A stretch of 64,000 nt of DNA, taken from positions 248,001 to 312,000 of the forward strand of contig JACKET010000005.1 of assembly GCA_020632875.1 (NCBI GenBank), in the 5' to 3' direction. Shown here piece after piece: positions 7,095 through 15,903 of this stretch (position 1 is the stretch's first letter; every line of letters begins with the position of its first letter). This stretch comes from Alphaproteobacteria bacterium. GTDB taxonomy: Bacteria > Myxococcota_A > UBA796 > GCA-2862545. The position numbers were made by a program, and so were the translations under genes. A model generated the notes under the pieces. The model saw nothing but the letters and a program-made list of their open reading frames with translations. It was not told the origin of the DNA and searched no databases.

Positions 7095-8354
7095 ATGTCG
7101 TCCAATCGCCGCGTGTTCGTGATCGGCGGTCACACCACGCCCTTCATCGGGAAGAAGCACCCCGATTTCGTCTGGAAGGGCCACCCCGACTTCGGGAAGC
7201 GCGAGAACCCGACGCTCGAGGACTACATCACCACGGCGGTGAACGGTGCCCTCGACGCGACCGGCGTCGAAGCGGCGGCGGTCGAGAAGGCCTGGATCGG
7301 CAACTTCGTGGGCGAGCTGTTCTCCAACCAGGGGCACCTCGGTGCCGCCGTCGTCGGAGCCCACCCCGACCTGCTGTACAAGCCCGTGATGCGGGTCGAG
7401 GGCGCCTGTGCGTCCGGCGGCCTCGCGTTCGCCTCGGCGGTCGACGCCATCCGCGCCGGCAACGACGTGACGCTCGTGGTCGGGGCCGAGGTCCAGACCA
7501 CCGCGAGCGCCCGCCAGGGCGGCGACTTCCTCGCCCGTGCCTCGCACTACGCGCGGCAGCGGTCCCTCGACGACTTCACGTTCCCCGCGCTCTTCGGCTG
7601 GCGCACGAAGCACTACTTCGCGAAGTTCGGCATCACCGAGGAAGACATCGCGTACTTCGCGGTCAAGGCCTACAAGAACGCGAACCGGAACCCGCTCGCG
7701 CACATGAAGAACGTGAAGATGGACTTCGAGACCGCGGCCCACGCGGGCGACCGGAATCCGACGTTCCTCTCGAACGAGGAGTTCCACCCGTTCATCAAGA
7801 TGAGCGACTGCTCGCAGGTGTCCGACGGCGCCTCCGCGATGATCGTCGTCAGCGAGGCCGGGCTGAAGGCCCTCGGCAAGACCGAAGCCGATGCCATCGA
7901 GGTCGTGGCGCTCGCCCACACCACCGGCAACCTGTACGAAGACGGCGACCCCACGGTGCTCGACACCACCAAGGTGGCCGCCGAGCGCGTGTACGCCGAG
8001 GCGGGCATCACCGCGAAAGACGTGCAGGTCGCCGAGGTGCACGACTGCTTCACGATCACCGAGTGCCTCATGTACGAGGCGCTGGGCTTCGCCGACGCCG
8101 GGCACGGCGCGGCGCTCGCGAAGGAAGGCCGCACCGACATCGACGGCGACATCCCGGTGAACACGGGCGGCGGGCTCGTGGGCTTCGGCCACCCGGTCGG
8201 CGCGACGGGCGTGAAGCAGGTGCTCGAGGTCTACCGCCAGATGAAGGGGCTGTGCGGCGACTACCAGATGCCGAAGCAGCCGTCTGTCGGGCTCACGGCG
8301 AACATGGGTGGCAACGACAAGACGGTCGTGGCCGCGGTCTACCGCAACCTGTAG
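7095..8354 (+). CDS. Thiolase family protein (acetyl-CoA acetyltransferase, SCP2-thiolase-like)
   Basis: Condenses or cleaves acyl-CoA thioesters (thiolase superfamily, cytoplasm). Seen: the nucleophilic Cys at residue 105 in VEGACASGGLAFAS, NLYEDGDPTVLD, HDCFTITECLMYEALGF in the region holding the NEAF/HDCF His, and the C-terminal NTGGGLVGFGHPVGATGVKQ with the catalytic His at about 366. The usual second Cys region near the C-terminus reads NMGGNDKT instead of CxG, which is the pattern of SCP-x/SCP2-type thiolases rather than classical beta-ketothiolases. The length of 419 residues is slightly longer than average. The ATG follows a GGGAGG ribosome site. The physiological substrate cannot be set from sequence. 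Confidence 0.9.
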   Translation: MSSNRRVFVIGGHTTPFIGKKHPDFVWKGHPDFGKRENPTLEDYITTAVNGALDATGVEAAAVEKAWIGNFVGELFSNQGHLGAAVVGAHPDLLYKPVMRVEGACASGGLAFASAVDAIRAGNDVTLVVGAEVQTTASARQGGDFLARASHYARQRSLDDFTFPALFGWRTKHYFAKFGITEEDIAYFAVKAYKNANRNPLAHMKNVKMDFETAAHAGDRNPTFLSNEEFHPFIKMSDCSQVSDGASAMIVVSEAGLKALGKTEADAIEVVALAHTTGNLYEDGDPTVLDTTKVAAERVYAEAGITAKDVQVAEVHDCFTITECLMYEALGFADAGHGAALAKEGRTDIDGDIPVNTGGGLVGFGHPVGATGVKQVLEVYRQMKGLCGDYQMPKQPSVGLTANMGGNDKTVVAAVYRNL

Positions 8355-8362
8355 CCGGCATC

Positions 8363-8391
8363 CGCTCCACCCGGCCTCACCGGGTGGAGCG
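8363..8391. terminator. Perfect 12-bp hairpin, bidirectional terminator
   Basis: CGCTCCACCCGG pairs with CCGGGTGGAGCG across a five-base loop (CCTCA). It lies 8 bp after the thiolase stop and 17 bp beyond the convergent sppA stop. There is no U-tract on either side, which is common in GC-rich genomes. Position and perfection support a shared terminator. Confidence 0.7.
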
Positions 8392-8407
8392 CGCTTCCCG
8401 GCCTCGC

Positions 8408-10258
8408 CTACTCGAAGCGGGGGAGTGCGGGGAGCAGCGCGACGGCGCCGTCCTGGAGCATCGCCTCGAGCAGCACGAGGTGCTCCACCGCGCCTTCCGT
8501 GGCACCGGCTGCGACGGGCGGCAGGCCCAGATCGACGTCGACCTCGACGCGGCTCTGGTCTTGCAGGTCTTCGAGCAGCACCTCGAGGAGGTCTTTCTGG
8601 CGCGGCCAGCTGGTCGTGCCGTACGCGCCCTCTTCGAGCTTCGCGAGCTCGGCGGCCTTCGCGACCGCGGTCTGGAGCCCGCCCAGCTCGTCGACGAGCT
8701 TGCGGTCGAGCGCCTGGCGGCCCGTCCAGACGCGGCCCTGGGCAACCTCGTGCACGGCGTCGCGCTCGAGCTCGCGGCCCTCGCCGACGCGGGCGAGGAA
8801 CTTCTCGTAGAAGTCGGACAGGAAGCGGCGGTAGGTCTCGCGGCCCTCGTCCGAGAAGCCGTGGGACGACGAGAACAGGTCGGACAGCTCGCCCCGCTTG
8901 AAGTCGGCCTGGGTCATGCCCAGCTTCTCCCAGAAGCCGCCGAGGTTCAGCTTGCCGCCGAAGACCCCGATGGACCCGGTGATGGTGCCGGGCTGCGCCA
9001 CGATCCAGTCGGCCGGCGCGCTGATGAAGTACCCGCCGCTCGCGGCGTAGTCGGCCATCGACACGACCACGGGCAGCCCGTCGGCCTTCGCGAGCTCGAT
9101 CTCGCGCCACATCATGTCGGACGCCAGGCCCGAGCCGCCGGGGCTGTTCACGCGGATGACGACTGCCTTCACGTCGTCGTTCTTGCGGACCTCGCGCATC
9201 CACTTGCGGAACGTGCGGTCGGCCAGCACCTGGCCGCCGAAGAACCCGCCTTCTGCCTCGCCCGAGAGGATGTTGCCCTCGGCGTAGATGACGGCGATCT
9301 GGTCGTCTTGCGCGCGGTTCTTCGCCCGCTCGCTCTTCACGACCTCGCCGATCGGCGTGAAGCGGTCTTTCACGGCCTCTTGCAGCTCTTCGGGCACCGG
9401 CGCGGCCAGCGAGTCGACCCAGCCCTCGTCGCCGACCTGGTGGATGCGGGCGACCACGGAGTCCTGGAACGCCAGCGCGTCGACCAGCCCGCGCTCGAGC
9501 GCGGCTTCGGGGGACATCGGCGGGTGGTCGATGAGGTCGCGCGCGGTGTCTTCGGAGATGCCACGGCCGGTCGCGACGCCGGCGACGAGCTGCGTCCACA
9601 GGTCGTCGAGCAGGTAGTTCAGCGCCTCGGCCGCCGCGTCGGACGGTCCCGTGCGCTCGTAGGGCTCGATCGCGCTCTTGAAGTCACCGACGTGCTCGAA
9701 CTCGGCGTCGATACCGAGCTTCTCGAACGTGCCCGCGTAGTAGGTGATCGAGCTCGCGAGCCCGTTCACCATCGTCAGCCCGCTCGGGGCCAACACCACC
9801 TTGTCGCAGCCCGAGGCCAGGTAGTAGCTGGCATCGTCGAGGATCTCGGCGTACGCGACGCACGGCTTGCCCGACGCGCGGAAGTCGTCGATGGCGGTGC
9901 GAAGCTCCTGCAGGCCGCCCCAGCCGGCCGAAGGCATGTCGAGCTGGAGGAACATGCCCTTGATGCGCTCGTCGCGGCCGGACGCGCGGATGGCGCCAGC
10001 GAGCTCGGTGAGCGTGGGGTTCGGCTTGTTCGGGTCGGCGAACAGGCTCGGCGGGGGCGGCGACTCGCTGAGGGGCCCCTGCAACTTCACCTGGACGTAC
10101 GTCTCGTCGGCGATGTCGCCCTTGTCGACGCTCGTGACCATGTACACGACGAACGCGATCGAGCCCGCGAACAGGAGCAGCCCGAGCAGGCTGATCGCGA
10201 GCAGGATCCGGGTGGCGCTGCTGTTCCGCCTGGGCGGAGCCTTGGCATTCTCGGCCAT
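8408..10258 (-). CDS. sppA: Signal peptide peptidase SppA, 67K (long) type
   Basis: Membrane-bound Ser-Lys protease that degrades cleaved signal peptides at the inner membrane. Seen: N-terminal membrane anchor ILLAISLLGLLLFAGSIAFVVYM (about 18-40) and two crotonase-like repeats. The first holds the catalytic Lys194 in GDFKSAIEPYERTGPS, equivalent to the E. coli Lys in the same context. The second has RVNSPGGSGLASDMMWREI and the catalytic Ser near 405 in YAASGGYFISA, followed by TITGSIGVFGG. The length of 616 matches E. coli-type SppA. It lies 67 bp downstream of the caspase-like gene on the same strand and converges on the thiolase. Active by all visible residues. Confidence 0.94.
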   Translation of the reverse strand: MAENAKAPPRRNSSATRILLAISLLGLLLFAGSIAFVVYMVTSVDKGDIADETYVQVKLQGPLSESPPPPSLFADPNKPNPTLTELAGAIRASGRDERIKGMFLQLDMPSAGWGGLQELRTAIDDFRASGKPCVAYAEILDDASYYLASGCDKVVLAPSGLTMVNGLASSITYYAGTFEKLGIDAEFEHVGDFKSAIEPYERTGPSDAAAEALNYLLDDLWTQLVAGVATGRGISEDTARDLIDHPPMSPEAALERGLVDALAFQDSVVARIHQVGDEGWVDSLAAPVPEELQEAVKDRFTPIGEVVKSERAKNRAQDDQIAVIYAEGNILSGEAEGGFFGGQVLADRTFRKWMREVRKNDDVKAVVIRVNSPGGSGLASDMMWREIELAKADGLPVVVSMADYAASGGYFISAPADWIVAQPGTITGSIGVFGGKLNLGGFWEKLGMTQADFKRGELSDLFSSSHGFSDEGRETYRRFLSDFYEKFLARVGEGRELERDAVHEVAQGRVWTGRQALDRKLVDELGGLQTAVAKAAELAKLEEGAYGTTSWPRQKDLLEVLLEDLQDQSRVEVDVDLGLPPVAAGATEGAVEHLVLLEAMLQDGAVALLPALPRFE

Positions 10259-10325
10259 CGACGAACCTCCGGTGGAGGCTCCTATGCGCTCGGACGGCGG
10301 CGGACCACTGGCCCGCCCGTGCGGG

Positions 10326-11462
10326 TCAGTCGTCGTCGCGGCGGTCGGTGGCGGGCTCGAGCGGCGGACGGCACGTGAGCGCGCCGGCGCGGGTTCCGCA
10401 GCTGTACTTGCCCGGGTACACGACGGGGACCTTGCCGCTCATCTCGACGCCGTCGACCACGGCCTTGAGCTCGCAGATGCCGGCCTTGAAGTTGCGCACG
10501 TAGCAGGAGGGGGCGCAGGCCTTGACCTCTTGATCGCGGCAGCGCACCGACTGGCTCGCGCCCTGGCGGAAGACGAACTTCGCCGACCAGACCTCGGAAT
10601 CCGGGAACTGAGCGGCGGGCTCGGGGATCGGGGCCGTCGTGTTGCTGGGGTCGGTGCCACCGGTGTTCTGCACGCCCATCGCGATGACGGTCTCGCGCGG
10701 CATGTCCATGGGCGAGCGGACCGGGATCTGGCCCATCGGGGTGATGCGGCTGTCGAGGTAGTCCATCGTCTCGCCGAGCGTGACCATGCCGTCGCGGTTC
10801 TTGTCGGCCGCGCCGCCGATCGCGTCGGCGAACACGGTGCCGAACGCGCCATCCTTCGCGGGGCTGTCGGCCTGGGAGCTGCTGATCACCGACGTGTTGC
10901 CGGAGAACTTCGGCCACTGGTTCGCGGCCGGGCCGAAGAAGTACACGCCGTCGAGCTGGTTGCGGTGGATCGCGTCGGTGACGACGATCGTGGTGCCCGC
11001 CTGGGCCCAGGTGCCGAGGTCGGTCACGAACTCGCCCAGCTCGAGGCCGGACGCCGCGGCGTCTTCGAGGCTCGAGTCGTAGACGAGGAGCACGGGCTCG
11101 TCGAGATCGGCGCCGACACCGTGGCCCACGAAGTACAGCAGGAACACGTCGTTGGGGCCGAGGAGCTGCGCGACCTCGGTGCGCAGCAGCTCGCGCACGT
11201 TCTCGCGCGTGGCTTCGCCGTCGGTGACGAGGAAGGTGTGCGTGAAGTTCGCTTTCGACTTGAGATTCTTCGTGACGACCGCCGCGTCGGAGCGCGCGAA
11301 GTCGAGCTCGACGGCGTCGGGAAGGGCGTCGTAGCTCGACAATCCGATGACGACGGCGACGAAGTTCGCCCCCTCGGCGGGCTTGATGGGCGGGCCGTCG
11401 GGCTTCTTGTCTTGGGCCAGCGCTCCAGCGCAGAGCAGGGCGATGGGTGCGATTCCGAACAT
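10326..11462 (-). CDS. Secreted caspase-fold (C14-like) protein, catalytic Cys replaced
   Basis: 378 residues with a cleavable signal peptide (MFGIAPIALLCAGALAQ). Seen: caspase-like opening FVAVVIGLSSYDALPDAVELDFARSDA, the His motif FLLYFVGHGVGADLDEP with His114, and the strand that should carry the catalytic Cys (DxCxS-type), which reads VVTDAIHRNQ, so Ile165 stands where Cys is expected. It continues as expected for the family (SVISSSQADSPAKDG, then the Ca-binding-like DKNRDGMVTLGETMDYL). A C-terminal Cys-containing beta domain (CAPSCYVRNFKAGICEL) follows. Inference: a non-proteolytic caspase-fold protein in the periplasm or outside the cell. It is divergent from a subtilase gene and co-directional with sppA. 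Confidence 0.82.
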   Translation of the reverse strand: MFGIAPIALLCAGALAQDKKPDGPPIKPAEGANFVAVVIGLSSYDALPDAVELDFARSDAAVVTKNLKSKANFTHTFLVTDGEATRENVRELLRTEVAQLLGPNDVFLLYFVGHGVGADLDEPVLLVYDSSLEDAAASGLELGEFVTDLGTWAQAGTTIVVTDAIHRNQLDGVYFFGPAANQWPKFSGNTSVISSSQADSPAKDGAFGTVFADAIGGAADKNRDGMVTLGETMDYLDSRITPMGQIPVRSPMDMPRETVIAMGVQNTGGTDPSNTTAPIPEPAAQFPDSEVWSAKFVFRQGASQSVRCRDQEVKACAPSCYVRNFKAGICELKAVVDGVEMSGKVPVVYPGKYSCGTRAGALTCRPPLEPATDRRDDD

Positions 11463-11586
11463 CCGGTCTCCGTCGATGCGCCCCGGAACATATCAAACGG
11501 CGTCGGGCGAGCTACGTTGTATGCGAAGGCTCTGGAACCACTGCAATGGACCAGGGTCCGAATCCGTACCCCCAGCAGGAGGTCAG

Positions 11587-13353
11587 ATGTCCGCACTCCG
11601 CAACACTCTCGCAATCGCGGTCACCGTGGGTGCCGTGTACGCGTTGGCGTCGCGCCCGGTCGATCGGCACCTTCCCGACGCCCCGGATGCGGCGCCGGCC
11701 CCCGATGCGTCGGGCCAGCTGGTGGTCGATCTCGTCGATGGTGCGACGCTCGAAGATCTCGCCGAGATCGAGCGGCTGCTGAACGCGGATCTCGACTGGA
11801 CCTCCCCGATGTCCGTCGACGAGGCCCTCGCCGAGGGCTGGGTGGCGGATCTCGACGATGCCGTCGCGCTGCTCGCCAACCACCCGCTGGTCGAGGTGGT
11901 CGAGCCGCAGATCGAGATGGCGATCCCCATCGACCTGAACTTCGATTCGCTCGTCGTGGTCGACGATTACGGGCCGGCGGCCGGCTTCCCCGACGACCCG
12001 ATGTACTCGCGCCAGTGGAACCTCCCCGCGATGGGCGCTCCCCACGGCTGGTCGATCGGCGCGATGGGCGGCGGTGTGATCGTCGCGGTCGTCGACACCG
12101 GCGTGTCGAAGGTCGAGGATCTCGAGGGCACCAAGGTGCTCGAGGGCGCGTCGTTCGTGCCCGGCACCCGCACCGCCGAAGACGATCAGGGCCACGGCAC
12201 CCATGTCGCCGGCACGATCGCGCAGACCACGAACAACGGGAAGGGCGTCGCGGGCGTGGCGCCCGAGGCCACGATCCTCCCCGTGAAGGTGCTCTCGAAG
12301 TGGGGCTTCGGGCAGAGCTCCTGGATCGCGTCGGGCATCGACTACGCCGTCGACAACGGCGCCCAGGTCATCAACCTGTCGCTCGGCGGCGGGTACAGCG
12401 CGGTCATCCACAACGCCATCAAGAAGGCCCGCGCCAAGGGCGTGATCGTCGTCGCGGCCGCCGGCAACACCGGCCGGCGCGGCGTCGGGTACCCGGGCGC
12501 CCTCGAAGAGACCATCGGCGTCAGCGCGCTCGGGCCGGGCGGCAAGATGGCGCCCTACAGCAGCTTCGGGAAGGGCGTCGACATCTCGGCTCCCGGCGGC
12601 GACAAGCGCGTGAAGGATGGCGGCATCCTGCAAGACACCGTCGACGGCAAGGGCGGCCACCACTACGTCGAGTACCAGGGCACCTCGATGGCCACGCCGC
12701 ACGTCGCGGGCGCGGCCGCCGTCCTGCTCTCGCGGGGCGTGCCGGCCGACAAGGTCGAGCAGACGCTGCTCCAGTCCGCGCGTGGCGACGGGTGGGACGA
12801 GAAGTTCGGCCACGGTCAGCTCGACCTCGGCGCGGCGCTCGACACCTCCGTCGAGAACGCGAACGGCATCCGGTTCCTGCTGGGCGCCTTCCTGGCGTTC
12901 CTCATCGCGCAGATGGCCGGCACCACGGGTGGGTTCCGCATCCGCAGCGCGGCGGTCGGCGGTGTGACGGCCGGTGGGCTCTTCTTCCTGAGCTACCTCC
13001 CGCTGCCCGACCTGCTGGTGGTGCGCCTGCTCGCCTCGGGGCTCGTGCAGTGGCCCGAGATCCTGTTCGGGCACGGGTGGATGCACTTCCCGCTGTGGCT
13101 GTCCGCGGCGCTGCCGTTCGGGCTGGCCTTCACGCTCGGCGCCTACAGGGGCACCCGTCCCATCGCGCTCGGCGTCGCGGCCGGGTACGCGGCGGTGCTG
13201 TTCCACGGCGCGGCCACCGGTGGGCTCGCCCCCTGGGGCCTGCCCGAGGCGCTGGGCCACGCCTGGCTCGCGCTGAACGCCACGGTCGCCGTCCTGCTCG
13301 GCATGGGCATGGCGGGCACCGAGATCCTCGAGATGCAGGAGCGCCGCCGATGA
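11587..13353 (+). CDS. Subtilisin-like serine protease (S8) with C-terminal membrane domain
   Basis: 588 residues. Seen: N-terminal hydrophobic signal or anchor (LAIAVTVGAVYALA), a propeptide-like region to about residue 130, then the S8 domain with Asp170 (VVDTG), His203 (GHGTHVAG) and Ser367 (GTSMATPHVAG), plus the oxyanion-hole region AAAGNTG. After about residue 430 come four to five hydrophobic segments (FLLGAFLAFLIAQMAG, GGVTAGGLFFLSYLPL, AALPFGLAFTLGAY, LNATVAVLLGMGMAG), so the protease domain is tethered to the membrane and faces outside. The ATG at 11587 follows CAGGAGGTCAG, a good ribosome site. The stop overlaps the next gene by four bases (ATGA). The triad is complete. Confidence 0.93.
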   Translation: MSALRNTLAIAVTVGAVYALASRPVDRHLPDAPDAAPAPDASGQLVVDLVDGATLEDLAEIERLLNADLDWTSPMSVDEALAEGWVADLDDAVALLANHPLVEVVEPQIEMAIPIDLNFDSLVVVDDYGPAAGFPDDPMYSRQWNLPAMGAPHGWSIGAMGGGVIVAVVDTGVSKVEDLEGTKVLEGASFVPGTRTAEDDQGHGTHVAGTIAQTTNNGKGVAGVAPEATILPVKVLSKWGFGQSSWIASGIDYAVDNGAQVINLSLGGGYSAVIHNAIKKARAKGVIVVAAAGNTGRRGVGYPGALEETIGVSALGPGGKMAPYSSFGKGVDISAPGGDKRVKDGGILQDTVDGKGGHHYVEYQGTSMATPHVAGAAAVLLSRGVPADKVEQTLLQSARGDGWDEKFGHGQLDLGAALDTSVENANGIRFLLGAFLAFLIAQMAGTTGGFRIRSAAVGGVTAGGLFFLSYLPLPDLLVVRLLASGLVQWPEILFGHGWMHFPLWLSAALPFGLAFTLGAYRGTRPIALGVAAGYAAVLFHGAATGGLAPWGLPEALGHAWLALNATVAVLLGMGMAGTEILEMQERRR

Positions 13354-13562
13354 CGCTGAAGGGAACGCTGAAGTACGTCGACCTCGGGCCCGGGCAGTGG
13401 GTCCTCGAGACCCGCAAGGGCAAGGTGTCGCTGTTCGGTGACATCGACACCGCGCTCGACGGGCGCGAGGTCGAGGTCGAAGGCGACGCGGTCGACGGGA
13501 TGTCGGCGAGCATGGTCGGCGGCAGCGCCGTCTCCGTGCGGAGCGTGCGCGCGAAGGGATAG
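13350..13562 (+). CDS. Small hypothetical protein (70 aa), coupled to subtilase
   Basis: 70 residues starting at the ATGA overlap with the subtilase stop. The sequence alternates hydrophobic and polar residues (LKYVDLGPGQWVLETRKGKVSLFGD, read as beta strands), suggesting a small beta barrel, perhaps OB-like (REVEVEGDAVDGMSASM). No signal peptide, so cytoplasmic. Unrecognised. Overlap and codon use support a real gene, and it probably shares the subtilase transcript with the CoA-transferase 9 bp downstream. Confidence 0.72.
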   Translation: MTLKGTLKYVDLGPGQWVLETRKGKVSLFGDIDTALDGREVEVEGDAVDGMSASMVGGSAVSVRSVRAKG

Positions 13563-13571
13563 GCGGGGGTC

Positions 13572-14696
13572 GTGAACGGCATCCGCATCGTCGACATGAG
13601 CCGTGTGCTCGCGGGACCCTGGGCCACCATGCACCTGGCGGACCAGGGTGCCGACGTCGTGAAGATCGAGCCCCCCGAGGGCGACGACACGCGTGCGTTC
13701 GGGCCCCACGTCGAGGGCGTCTCGACGTACTACCTGTGCGCCAACCGCAACAAGCGGTCCATCGCGCTCGACCTGCGCGACGCCCCCCAGCGCGGCGTGC
13801 TCTACGAGCTGGTGCGCACGGCCGACGTGGTCGTGCAGAACTACCGTCCCGGTGTCGCCGAGCGGCTGCAGGTCGACTACGCCACGCTCCGCGCGCTCAA
13901 GCCCGACCTCGTGTTCGTCACGATCCACGCGTTCGGCGAAGACGGCCCGTACGCGGGGCGGCCCGGCTACGACCTCGTGCTGCAGGCCTCGGGCGGGGCG
14001 ATGGCCATCACCGGGTTCCCCGGCACGCCACCCGTGAAGTGCGGCACGTCCATCGCCGACCTCACCACGGGGCTCTTCTGCAGCCAGGCCATCCTGCTGG
14101 GGCTGCTGCACCGCGAGCGCACGGGCGAGGGCCAGAAGATCGTCGTGAACATGATGCAGGCCCAGGCGAACGCCCTCGCGTACCACGCCACCCGCGTCTT
14201 CGCGTCGGGCTCGGAGGACGTGCAGCGCGGCAACTCGCACGGCGGGCTCGCGCCCTATGACGTGTACCGGTGCCGGGACGGCTGGATCGCGCTCGGGTGC
14301 GGGAACGACACGATGTTCCGGCGGCTGTGCGCGGCCTTCGGGATCGAAGCGAAGCCGGGATGGGCCACCAACGCCGGGCGCGTCGCCGACCGCGAGGCGC
14401 TCGATGCCGTCGTGGCGGGCGTTCTGGCGGGGCTCGCCGTCGCCGAGGCCGACCGCGTGGCGTCGGAGGCCGGGGTCCCCGCGAGCCCGGTCCACCGGCC
14501 GTCGGAGGCCGTCGCGCACCCGGCGGTCGAGCTCACCTCCGTCGAGCATCCGGTGCTCGGCCGGGTGCCGATGGTCGGTCCGGCGCTTCGAACCGCCACG
14601 ACCCGCGAGAGCCACACCGCACCCCCCGGGCTGGACGCCGACCGCGACGCGATCCTGCGCGCCCTGCACAGCGCCGCGGGCCCCGCAGACAGCTAA
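13572..14696 (+). CDS. Family III CoA-transferase (CaiB/BaiF; racemase or formyl-CoA transferase type)
   Basis: Transfers CoA between carboxylates, or racemises alpha-methylacyl-CoA, in the cytoplasm. Seen: MNGIRIVDMSRVLAGPWATM with the hallmark N-terminal LAGP, DVVKIEPPEGDDTR, NRNKRSIALDLRD, VVVQNYRPGVAERL, and the conserved catalytic Asp in CGTSIADLTTG, then GEGQKIVVNMMQAQ. The length of 374 is normal. The GTG start at 13572 places LAGP at the standard distance. Members of this family have varied substrates; the neighbours (a protease and RNA-binding-like proteins) do not define one. Confidence 0.92.
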   Translation: MNGIRIVDMSRVLAGPWATMHLADQGADVVKIEPPEGDDTRAFGPHVEGVSTYYLCANRNKRSIALDLRDAPQRGVLYELVRTADVVVQNYRPGVAERLQVDYATLRALKPDLVFVTIHAFGEDGPYAGRPGYDLVLQASGGAMAITGFPGTPPVKCGTSIADLTTGLFCSQAILLGLLHRERTGEGQKIVVNMMQAQANALAYHATRVFASGSEDVQRGNSHGGLAPYDVYRCRDGWIALGCGNDTMFRRLCAAFGIEAKPGWATNAGRVADREALDAVVAGVLAGLAVAEADRVASEAGVPASPVHRPSEAVAHPAVELTSVEHPVLGRVPMVGPALRTATTRESHTAPPGLDADRDAILRALHSAAGPADS

Positions 14697-14705
14697 GGGA
14701 TCGGC

Positions 14706-15851
14706 ATGTCGATTCGTGTACGCAAGCTGTCCAAGCAGCTCGGCAAACCCACCGTCGAGCTGCTCGGGATCCTCAAAGCCCTGGGTTTCGACCGGTACAA
14801 GTCCCCAGAAGACATGCTGTCCGACGCAGTCGAGGGCAAGCTGCGCTCGGCCGTGAAACGCGGCGTCAAACCCGAGGTCGTCGAGCTCGAGCGCGTCCGC
14901 AAGCCCAAGGCGGCCGAAGCCCAGGCGCGGATGGCGATGGACGTGCTGGTGCCGGGTGTGGTCCGGCAGGTCGACGAGCGCTTCGATCCGGCCGTCGCGC
15001 GCAAGCCGCTGAAGGCGCAGGCTCCGGCTCCTCCGACGGCACCCGGCCCGACGTCCGCGGCTCCCGCGGCGCCGGTGGCTGCGGTGCCTGCGACCCCGGC
15101 CCCGGCTCCGGATCCCGCCGTCGCCCAGGCCACCGCCGCCCTGAAGGCGGCCCTCGAGGCCGAGCGCGCCGCGCTCGAAGCCGAGCGCAGGGCGCTGCAG
15201 GCCGAGCGTGACGCGCTGCAGGCCGAGCGTGCCGCGTGGGAGGCCACGCGCCGGGTCCCGTCGGGCACGAGCCTCGCCGACGTGCTGCGCGACCGGGGGC
15301 TCGTCGGGGTCGACGAGGCCGAGCGCGCCATCCGCGCCCTCGCCGGGTCCCGCCGCATCGGCGAGATGCTGCCGTTCCTCTCCACGTCCGACCCCGAAGG
15401 CCTCCAGCGGTGGCTGCGCGACGTGCTGGTGCTCGTCGACGGTCCGCCGCCCGAGGCCCTCGAGAGCGAGGCGATGGTCAGCGTGGCGCCCGAGCGCTCC
15501 GAGATTCCCGGGGCCGCCGCCTGGCGTCGCCTCGCGACGGGGCTCTCCGAGAAGCTCCTGCTGCACGGCGCCCGACGCGTGCTCGTCGTCGGGGGGCCCG
15601 TCCGGGCGCATCGCCTGCTCCGCCAGGGGCTCGACCCGCGCGTCGACCTGCGGTTCCGGCCGGGCGCACGGGTCGTCGGGCCCGATGCCGAAGCCGACGT
15701 CACCCGCACGGATGCCGTCGCCCTGTGGGAGGTCGAAGAAGACGAGCGGGCCCGCGAGGTCTACGACACGAGCCGGGCGGTCGTCGCCCGAATCCGTGCG
15801 TCGGACGTACGATCTTTCGTGGAGGAGTGGATTCGTGCGCTCACGGAATGA
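14706..15851 (+). CDS. IF2N-like / coiled-coil protein with DUF2325-like C-terminal domain
   Basis: 381 residues. Seen: residues 1-50 (SIRVRKLSKQLGKPTVELLG, then LKALGFDRYKSPEDML) resemble the N-terminal module of translation initiation factor IF-2. A Pro/Ala linker (about 100-138) is followed by a coiled coil built on EAERAALEAERRALQAERDA. The C-terminal 90 residues (RRVLVVGGPVRAHRLLRQGL, TRTDAVALWEVEEDERA, SRAVVARIRASDVRSF) look like a Rossmann-type domain similar to DUF2325. Cytoplasmic by composition. The architecture is not one I recognise. It lies 9 bp after the CoA-transferase and 52 bp before the tandem Sm-like protein; with that neighbour it suggests an RNA- or ribosome-related pair (inference). 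Confidence 0.8.
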   Translation: MSIRVRKLSKQLGKPTVELLGILKALGFDRYKSPEDMLSDAVEGKLRSAVKRGVKPEVVELERVRKPKAAEAQARMAMDVLVPGVVRQVDERFDPAVARKPLKAQAPAPPTAPGPTSAAPAAPVAAVPATPAPAPDPAVAQATAALKAALEAERAALEAERRALQAERDALQAERAAWEATRRVPSGTSLADVLRDRGLVGVDEAERAIRALAGSRRIGEMLPFLSTSDPEGLQRWLRDVLVLVDGPPPEALESEAMVSVAPERSEIPGAAAWRRLATGLSEKLLLHGARRVLVVGGPVRAHRLLRQGLDPRVDLRFRPGARVVGPDAEADVTRTDAVALWEVEEDERAREVYDTSRAVVARIRASDVRSFVEEWIRALTE

Positions 15852-15903
15852 GGTCGACGGGACCGGGACGAGCCCATACGGTAAGAGGATGGCGGGAGAC
15901 AGG

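Noticed and set aside
10326..13353. Caspase-like and subtilase genes as an abortive-infection defence module
   Set aside because: The caspase-like protein is secreted and lacks its Cys. No gasdermin, STAND ATPase or other defence partner is nearby.
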